A stretch of DNA of 64,000 bases from Batkoa obscura (lineage: Eukaryota; Entomophthoromycota; Entomophthoromycetes; Entomophthorales; Batkoaceae): positions 310,001 to 374,000 of the forward strand of contig JASVEC010000020.1 of assembly GCA_030770535.1 (NCBI GenBank). The letters run 5' to 3'. Within the stretch, counting starts at the first letter, position 1. Each line of letters starts with the position of its first letter. This document shows positions 56,550 through 64,000 of the stretch, in pieces. Below the pieces are notes generated by a model, which was given only the letters and a program-made list of their open reading frames with translations, was not told where the DNA came from and ran no database searches. The translations under genes and the position numbers were made by a program.

Positions 56550-57338
56550 TCAACTAAACTTTACACAATCCAAATTATTTTGTAAAAATAATTTAGCTTT
56601 ATTTTCTTTTTCTAATACTTTAATACTTTCTTTTAATAATAACAAGGGTATATTAAAAAATTCTATAATAAATAAACAAATAAAGTTAATATATACTCAA
56701 TATTATTATACGAATACTATTATATTACCTTCATTCTTATGGTCTTCATCATCAATTAAATCCATTAATAAAAAAGTTTTATTATTTTGACCGTTATCCT
56801 TTACCTGTTAAAAAAGAAACAGACGAATTAGTTTATTGTATTATAAAAGAATTAGCAATAATATCTATTACCCATTGATAAATAATATCAGCCCATTCAT
56901 TAGGTTTTCTCCATAATATAATAAATTTCTCATCTTCGAATAATACTAATTTACATTTATACATCTCAGCTACAATCTCTTTTAAAAAATCTAAATTCAA
57001 TTTTCCTAATGAAGAAAATAACATTAACATTACATTCTATATTTTTATAGAATAATATAAATATATATTGGAACTTACTTCCTATTTTTTTATTTTCGAA
57101 ACATTCCATCGATATATCTTGTTTATTGAATAAATTTATGTCTAACAAAAATAGACGATGATAATAATAATAATTTAGTATTATTTGTTTCCAATGTTCT
57201 ATTTGTTCTTCTTGTATTTTAGGCACTATTTGTTTACTATATTTAGGTTAGCAAATAAGGGTTGAAAAGAGTTGGGGTAATACTAGATTACCTAAATAAA
57301 GGCGGAAAATCAAAGATCTTTGGATATTGAAAACTCAT
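56550..57338 (-). CDS. VPS25: ESCRT-II subunit VPS25
   Basis: Five exons, 57292-57338, 57079-57236, 56872-57005, 56729-56804 and 56550-56662, give 175 residues, close to the 176 of the human protein. It begins YPKIFDFPPLF, the PPxF motif that inserts into VPS22/VPS36. Then come EEQIEHWKQIILNYY (winged helix 1), LWRKPNEWADIIYQWV and GQNNKTFLLMDL (winged helix 2), ending LDCVKFS. VPS25 forms the two arms of the Y-shaped ESCRT-II complex and recruits VPS20 in multivesicular-body sorting. The neighbours are unrelated in function. The identification is secure from order and length of motifs. Confidence 0.9.
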
Positions 57339-57497
57339 TTTATAGAAGGGGTTAGTTAATAAAAGAAAAAAATAAAGCTGTGAATGCTTCATAATTATTC
57401 GATTTTAATTGGGTGATGGTATTTTCAAATTTTAAATTTCACATTAATTTCTAAAGAAATATTTTGTTTTTTTATTTAATTGTTCAATATTTCAATA

Positions 57498-59377
57498 ATG
57501 GAAAAAAATAAAGAAGACGTTATCGAGGATACTATACTCATTAATAAAATCAATAAAAAACTAACTTATTATTATGATACTGACTACCCAATAAAAAACT
57601 TTTTATTGATAGTATTAGTAGCCCTATTACTTCGATTAACTGTAGCGTTAGGTAACTACTCAGGTAATTCAACACTCTTCTCACATTTACTTCTTATTCA
57701 CTAACAATCCCCTTTAGGCTTTGGAAAATCCCCTTTATATGGTGATTTTGAAGCCCAACGACATTGGTTAGAAATTACTTTAAATTTAAAACCTAAAACA
57801 TGGTATTTTTATGATTTACAATATTGGGGTCTAGATTATCCACCAGTAACAGGATATCATTCTTTACTATTAGCTAAAATCGGAAATTATATTAATCCAA
57901 GTTGGTTTGAATTAGTTACTTCTAGAGGAAATGAGGATAAAAATTTAAAAATATTTATGAGATTGACAGTAGTTTTTAGTGAAATATTGACTTTTGTTTT
58001 ACCATTGTTTATGTTTGTTTTGGCTTGTATGGATATCAAAGCGAAAAAAGAATTGCAATTAAAATCGGTAAATTCATTTATTTATTATATTTAGTTACTT
58101 AATTATATATATTGTTATAGTTATTCACTCTATCATTTATATTATTTAACCCTTTATTAATCATTATAGATCATGGACATTTTCAGTAAGTAAAATATAA
58201 AATAAATTAAAATAAACCAAATTAACTTAATTCATTACTTTAGATATAATTGTGTTATGTTAGGATTCTTAATCTTTAGTTTATATTATATTCAACAAAA
58301 GGATTATATTAAATGTAGTATATTTTTTTGTTTGTGCGTTGGATTTAAACAAATGGCATTATACTATTCATTACCGATATTTGCTTATCTATTAGCCAAA
58401 TGCTTATTTCCAATGAATTTAATAAGGTTAATTAAAATTGGTGCTACAGTTATTGTTACTTTTGGTTGTTTATTATATCCTTTAATTTATCAAGAAAATG
58501 ATTGGCTAGATATTATAAAGCAAGTTTTTATTAGAATCTTTCCATTACAAAGAGGCTTATTTGAAGATAAAGTAGCTAACTTTTGGTGTAGTTTAAATAT
58601 TTTAATTAAATTAAGGAATTATTTTAAAGTGGATGAATTGGCTAGAATTAGGTAAAACTAAACTTTTTATACATTAATAAGGTTATAAACGTTAACTATT
58701 TATAGTGCTTTAACAACTTTAATCACGTGTTTACCCTCATTTTATAAATTATTAAGGAAACCTTCGATGCCCAGATTATTACTAACATTAACTATCCACT
58801 CATTTTCGTTCTTCTTATTTTCATTTCAAGTACATGAAAAATCTATCTTGTTACCAACACTTCCCTTGTTTTTATTTTTATTTGTTATTAAGGCTTATGA
58901 TATTAAAAAATGGAATACTACAATTACAAATGAAAATGTGGTATTGTTTACTAATGTAGCGATGTTTAGGTAAGAATTTATATGATTTCATTAGTAGTTA
59001 CTAATGACTAATATATTTTTTAGTTTATATCCCTTAATTAAAAAAGATAATTTAATATCCGAATATTATGGATTAATTCTATTTTTCAATACATTATTTA
59101 ACAATACTTCTATAACTAATAGATATAATGTAAGTTTTTTATCTATTCATTATACAACTCTCATAATCAAATTCATCAACCTTTAATTTTTTAGTTGATT
59201 TATCTACCAATTATTATATGGCATATAGCAGAATTGTTTTTATTACCTCCAACAAAATTACCCGATATTTTTACTGTACTTAATCAAGCGTATGCTTCAG
59301 TTGTGTTCTTAGGTTTTTGGCTGATATTAAATGTTATTTCCTTCTACAAACCAGTAACTAAAAGTAAAAAAGAATAA
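57498..59377 (+). CDS. ALG6: ALG6 glucosyltransferase of the ER
   Basis: Seven exons, 57498-57663, 57718-58067, 58121-58185, 58244-58651, 58706-58969, 59024-59129 and 59195-59377, give 513 residues, near the usual 500-545. The first luminal loop has GDFEAQRHWLEITLNL and YDLQYWGLDYPPVTGYHSLL, then INPSWFELVTSRG. Later motifs are DHGHFQYNCVMLG and FQVHEKSILLPTLP. These are specific for ALG6/ALG8; the long RHWLEIT and PSWFxLxxSRG parts point to ALG6. About ten or more membrane segments follow. It adds the first glucose from dolichyl-P-glucose to the Man9GlcNAc2-PP-dolichol precursor for N-glycosylation. The first ATG at 57498 is preferred over a non-ATG extension. Confidence 0.9.
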
Positions 59378-59891
59378 TAAAATAAAATAGCTAGCAATAA
59401 AAGTAAATAAAAAAATTAACATATTTTTATTTGATTTAAAATTCGCTGAATGTAAGTTGTACAGAAATTAAAATTACTGTTATTGTATGTTATGTTTGGA
59501 TGATAAATTTTATAAGACTTTATTAGCATAAATAACATAGCTAAAGATTATGTCAAAATGACTGTTAATTGGAATTATTTATAGTAAATGCTTAATATTA
59601 GTAGAGGAATTTAATGCCAAAATAGTTGTAACTAAATCACAATCACTATTAAGTAGAATTATGATCATTATGTACTGAATTGAAATCGTTATGATAAACT
59701 TTATTGTTTTGTTGAATAAAACTTAATCTATTATGCATTAAAGTTATAGTAATTTTACACAAGTATTATTCAACTAAGCTGGGATTAAAAAGTATATAAA
59801 ATGGATATAATCAATCCTTTGCTTAATCTAATTTATAAAGTTTAAAATACAAGTAGATCTAACCTTTTGTTTTCTTCCATTTCACTTCAAT
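59378..59891. other. intergenic spacer with TATA-like box
   Basis: AT-rich promoter region; TATATAAAA at 59793-59801 lies about 90 bp before the F-box gene. Confidence 0.35.
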
Positions 59892-61223
59892 ATGAGTTTA
59901 ACCTTTGAGTTTCTATCTGAGATTTTATTAGAAGAAATTTTCAAATATGTGAGTCCAATCGAATTATTTAATCTACAATTCTTAGACAAATATCTATTTA
60001 AAGTTGTTAACAATGTTATTAAATTCAATTTAACTTATTCAATTTATAATGGATACAAATTTAAGGAATACTATGAGTATCAAAATAAATTTATTAAGGA
60101 AAATGGAGGACTAATGAAACATATCAGTATAGAAGGTAGGACGATTGAATGCTTAAAAGATTTTTTGAATGTAACATCTATAGAATATACACAACTATAT
60201 AATAATGAAAATAATGATCAGAACAACAATAAACTAAAGATGCAACTACCAGGATTAAAGAAATTAGTTATACATTCATCTAATTACGCACAAACGTTGA
60301 TGTTCTTTAAAGATTACTTAAAGCAACTTGAAGTAGTTCAGATTAATAGTCATAATTTTACTATTGAAGATATTATCACAAATTTGAATCCAGCCAAGTT
60401 AGGATCACTTGTATTAAATGCAAATGGTAGTTCTTTATACCTTCAGGGATTAGATATTATTAAAACAAAATTCAATAAGCTAAAGAAATTACAATTGAAG
60501 GCAGATAAATATATTTATTCTAGTGAGAATAACCCAAAAATAAATTTCACTTCTAGTTTAGAATTGAAAATTGAAGGAAAATTTAACAGAGATTTTAGTT
60601 TAGACATTCAATATTTTGGTAACTTACAGAATTTAAAAAGTGTGATGTTGTTACATAGATATGGTGAATTCTTTAATAGAATAAATAAACGTGTCAACAT
60701 AAAATCATTAAAGATATGTAATAAGGTTATTTTAGGGTATTTTGATTCAAGGCATTCAATTGATTACGACTTTTTAAGATTACCCAATCTTAAGCAGATT
60801 TATGTTAGTAGTTTAGATAATGAATTATTAAAATCAATTTTTTTTTTATCAAATATTAAAACAATTCAAGTTCATGTTTTCCATACTTTTGGTTTTTATA
60901 GAGAAATGTTCTATAATATTAGTGATGCAAATAGTAAGAATCTTTATACAGAAAAGCGTGGATTGATCCAATGTCCATTTGTAAAAGAAATTGAAGTTAA
61001 TATTTTTGCTAGTTCTTATGTTAATTTTCTTCTTTTTTTATCTTTATTCCCAAACCTTGAGATACTTAAGATTACTGATTTTTATTTAATGGGTATAGTA
61101 GACACAGAAGTAGAGCTTAAACTAACTACTCCGCTGTTATTACTTGTTACTATCCCAGATGAATCAAATTTAGCTTATGAAGAAGTGGAAAAGATCCCAA
61201 TGTTAAATTGGATTAAATTGTAA
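59892..61223 (+). CDS. F-box-like/LRR protein
   Basis: Intronless, 443 residues. The N-terminus (FEFLSEILLEEIFKYVSPIE followed by LFNLQFLDKYLF) fits the F-box helix pattern (LPxEILxxIFxYLxPxxL...). The rest shows irregular leucine-rich units (LPGLKKLVIHSSN, LKKLQLKADKY, LPNLKQIYVSSLD, FPNLEILKITDF). F-box proteins bring substrates to SCF ubiquitin ligases through Skp1; this is inferred from the motif. Large families of such proteins are common in early-diverging fungi. A decayed paralogue lies 1.2 kb downstream in tandem. Confidence 0.7.
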   Translation: MSLTFEFLSEILLEEIFKYVSPIELFNLQFLDKYLFKVVNNVIKFNLTYSIYNGYKFKEYYEYQNKFIKENGGLMKHISIEGRTIECLKDFLNVTSIEYTQLYNNENNDQNNNKLKMQLPGLKKLVIHSSNYAQTLMFFKDYLKQLEVVQINSHNFTIEDIITNLNPAKLGSLVLNANGSSLYLQGLDIIKTKFNKLKKLQLKADKYIYSSENNPKINFTSSLELKIEGKFNRDFSLDIQYFGNLQNLKSVMLLHRYGEFFNRINKRVNIKSLKICNKVILGYFDSRHSIDYDFLRLPNLKQIYVSSLDNELLKSIFFLSNIKTIQVHVFHTFGFYREMFYNISDANSKNLYTEKRGLIQCPFVKEIEVNIFASSYVNFLLFLSLFPNLEILKITDFYLMGIVDTEVELKLTTPLLLLVTIPDESNLAYEEVEKIPMLNWIKL

Positions 61224-61601
61224 ATTCAATAATTACTATAACTGTAGAATTTAGTTTATTAATATTAAAATATCCTTTACTTTATTTTAAATTAACTCTT
61301 GTTTTTAATTTATTCATTACTAATTATTTATCATATATTAACAGAAAATATTTGAGTTAATATATAAATTGAAACTATAAAAAATTATTATTATTAAACA
61401 CCTTTTATTTTACTAATTACCAATATAAAATAATTCAATATCTTAATAGTTTATTTAAATGCAAAGTAACAGCATCAATACTATACAACTTTAAACATAT
61501 TCATAGTTAATATAATACAAGAATAATATGTACTCAATAGCACGTCAAAATTATTTTTTATACAAAAGCTTTTGAGTTATTTATAAAAAATAAGGCATTT
61601 A

Positions 61602-61707
61602 TATATGGGGCTGTTTTTTTTAGTTTCATTATTTTTCCATTTTTTAAGCGCTATTTGAGTGGAAAGATTGTAGTAAAATTCTTAAACAAAAAAACACATC
61701 CCCATAT
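61602..61707 (+). mobile_element. MITE copy 24, identical to copy 16
   Basis: 106 bp, forward, arms TATATGGGGCTG and ACACATCCCCATAT. It is the same sequence as 36891-36996, 25 kb away, including a one-base core deletion. Confidence 0.9.
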
Positions 61708-62045
61708 GCTTATATGAAAGTTTTATGAAGTGTTCGTAAATAAAAATAAGAGGAAAAGTTCTAGACAATAAGACATACAAAAATGACTTAATGTATAAAT
61801 TTGTCTTAATAAGGGTTAAAGTGATAGTTAATTAAAAATTATTAAAAATTATTAAAAACAGATTGAAGTTAATAATCTAAAGTCACAATATTTATAAGTT
61901 TAAATCAGTAATAGTTTTTCAAACAGAGGTTTTATCATAAATTAGTAAAAATTGACTATTTTACATACACTTATACACTTATAATGCATTTTTTTAGCTT
62001 TTTTTCATTGAAAAAACTGTGTAAATAATAATTTAAGTATAAATA

Positions 62046-62150
62046 TATAGGGATGTATTTTTGTATTTAAGAATTTTACTAACAATTTTTCTATTTAAAT
62101 AGCGCTTAGAAAATGGAAAAAATAATGAAGTCAAAAAAACACTCCCATAT
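62046..62150 (-). mobile_element. MITE copy 22
   Basis: 105 bp, reverse, core AATAGCGCTTAGAAAATGG. Arms TATAGGGATGTA and ACACTCCCATAT. Confidence 0.85.
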
Positions 62151-62397
62151 GTTTGTAATAAAGCTTAACCTTAGTAGTTAATTAAATGCTAAAATAATCG
62201 TAGTCAAGTCAAAACACTATTGATTGATGTCTTAGTTACTGTATGTTAAAGCCTAACCCACTTTTATTAAGACTTCAATATGTCATACACTAAAGTTTAT
62301 ATCATTATAGGCAAATATCGTTTAGTTGGTGTGAGATTTAAAAAATATAAAAGGAAATTGAATAAAATCTTTTGTTTAATTTAAATCACACTTTAAC

Positions 62398-63733
62398 ATG
62401 AATATAATATTTGAGTGTTTATCTGAGATTTTACTAGAACAGGTATTTGAATATTTGAATATTTGAATATTTAGACTCAGCTGAGTTGTTTGATCTATGT
62501 TTCTTAAATGGGTATTTGCTTAAGCTTACAAATAATGCTATTAATTAGAATTTAATCTATTTGATTTACAATCAACATAACGATGATGAATTTAAAGACT
62601 TTCAAGAAAGATCTATAAGGGACAACAGATCATTGATTGAGCATATAAATATAAATGGTGATATAGTTAGATATCTAAATAGTTGTCCAAATATAATATC
62701 TATAGTCTATATTCGAACAACTAATAATAATCATAATGATAATACCAGTGTTTTTTTATATTTTTGGCAGTAACTACAATGGAATAAAGGCTGTATTACC
62801 AGGATCAAAAGGGCTAATCATAGATTCATCTAATTATTTACAACCCTTAACATATTTCAACAGGTATTTGAAGCAAACGGAGTTTCTTAAAGTCTATGCA
62901 ATACTATTGCTACAAATATCATTAATCCTTTAAATCCACTTGTATCGAAAGTATTAATATTAAGTTTTGGTTATAAGTTACTGCTTTACAGGTTAGATAT
63001 TATTAAGAAATTCAAGAAGTTGAGCTTATTATGATTACAGTTAAACAGCTCTGTTTGCACCTCTATTGTATTTAATTCTAAAATGAACTTTATTTCTAAA
63101 ATTAGCAATTAGTGCAAAATTTGATAACCTTGATCTTAAATGTTTGGTGATTTAAATGAATTCATAAGTATAAACTTTTTAAATCACAGTACTCAATATT
63201 TTAATGTTGGTAATGAAACTAATAGAATGAATTTAATCATGAGCTGTAATGTTATTGCTTTGAGTGAGTTTGATTCAAATCATGTTATTCCTGATGATTT
63301 TTTAAAGCTAATAACGCTAAAAATAGTTTGTATTACTTATAAAGGCTTTGTTATGTTTAATTTCACCATTGACAAATATTCAAGGCACTCATTTTAGTAG
63401 TGTGTATTTCAATGTTGGGTATGTATTCAATAAATTAATTGAATTGGTAGCGATATTTATAATAAATAGTACGATTCGATTAAATGGAGTTTTAGAAAAA
63501 AGATAATAATTAATCATTTTGGCTATTCACTCGATATATTCTTATGCTTTTATCCCTTTTTCTAAATCTTGAGCAGCTTACAATTTCTCATTTTAAAGTA
63601 GAAGGCAAAAATACAAGAGTTTAGTATAATATCAACATTAGGTTATTACTTATTACACTTATTACGCTCAAATCTAACCTAACTTCTTATGAAGGGCTTG
63701 AAAAAATCATATTAAATTGAATAAAAATATAAC
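62398..63733 (+). pseudogene. F-box/LRR pseudogene, tandem copy
   Basis: It begins ATGAATATAATATTTGAGTG (MNIIFECLSEILLEQVFEY), parallel to the start of the gene at 59892. The reading frame breaks within the first 25 codons, where a TATTTGAA unit is repeated. Recognisable later pieces in changing frames are LPGSKGLIIDSSNYLQPLTY and, near the end, SYEGLEKI. The whole length of the parent is represented, so this is an ordinary tandem duplicate that lost function through several stops and shifts rather than a processed copy. Confidence 0.7.
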
Positions 63734-64000
63734 AGCTTCCTTGTTAGACTTACTATATCATTTGTAATAAAATATCTTCATGTTTTATCTTTAAATTGTT
63801 TTTTTTTACTTTACAAGATCTTATTGAACAATTGAGTATTACTTTGATTTAGATAGCATATGTGGATGTGTTGTTGTGTTTAACAATTTTTCCACTCAAA
63901 TAATGCCTGGAAAATGGAAAAAGTAATGAAGCCAGAAACATCCACATACATTATAGATTTTATAAGATTAAAATTAAGACAGTTGTTTAAATAATATTCC
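63734..64000. other. terminal spacer
   Basis: AT-rich to the window edge; only MITE copy 23 is recognised. Confidence 0.4.
63859..63948 (-). mobile_element. MITE copy 23, matched variant arms
   Basis: About 90 bp, reverse, shortened next to the left arm. Arms TATGTGGATGTG and ACATCCACATA both carry the same change from the consensus and pair perfectly. Confidence 0.8.

Larger units (their letters stand above)
61224..62397. other. spacer between F-box gene and its dead copy
   Basis: AT-rich DNA with two MITE copies (61602-61707 and 62046-62150). A TATA-like TATAAAAGG just before 62360 may be left from the pseudogene promoter. Confidence 0.45.

Noticed and set aside
1-64000. CRISPR array, rRNA operon, virus-like or LTR elements, reverse transcriptase or transposase genes
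   Set aside because: None seen on either strand; all repeats found are short non-coding inverted or tandem repeats.

Overview
The window is nuclear DNA from an AT-rich fungus. Conserved genes carry many short spliceosomal introns (about 45-80 nt, mostly GTAAGT-like donors, CTAAC-like branch sites, TTTAG-like acceptors). The gene set includes ATG101, AKTIP/FTS, a phytochelatin synthase, VPS25, ALG6, Not4 and an Sso-type syntaxin. ATG101 and FTS are missing from Saccharomyces-type yeasts. The base composition, the kelch and F-box/LRR families and the class 3 lipase fit an early-diverging filamentous fungus, perhaps a Conidiobolus-like zoopagomycete. That placement is inference, not proof.

Layout. 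0-6.5 kb: three paralogous intronless kelch/one-TM surface proteins, the first cut by the window edge. 8.7-13.7 kb: an LRR protein, a CHY zinc-finger protein, a PH-like protein and two divergent small secreted proteins. 16.4-22.3 kb: two MFS transporters in inverted orientation whose coding DNA is almost identical over about 1.38 kb, with MITEs between them. 23-31 kb: AKTIP homologue, a large ten-exon Not4 and a syntaxin. 33-45.6 kb: kinesin, tRNA-Thr, phytochelatin synthase, a secreted lipase and a GPI-type wall protein, separated by long repeat-bearing spacers. 46.4-59.4 kb: a compact block of tRNA-Met, a coiled-coil protein, a galactose-binding-like protein, ATG101, succinate-semialdehyde dehydrogenase, tRNA-Asn, aminopeptidase P, VPS25 and ALG6. 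59.9-64 kb: an F-box/LRR protein and a decayed tandem copy of it.

The main non-genic feature is one family of about 106-bp inverted-repeat elements (MITE-like). I count 24 copies, all between genes, none in the 46-59 kb block. Their arms co-vary and some copies abut head to tail. Three other inverted-repeat elements, a 147-bp tandem duplication and a degenerate tRNA-Glu are also present.

Functionally this is a mixture: membrane traffic and autophagy (FTS, syntaxin, VPS25, ATG101), mRNA/protein quality control (Not4), glycosylation (ALG6), metal and amino-acid metabolism, and lineage-specific surface or secreted families. I see no operon-like logic, no virus-like element, no CRISPR and no rRNA. 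Exon-intron models were built by hand; every multi-exon model given as complete keeps one open frame.
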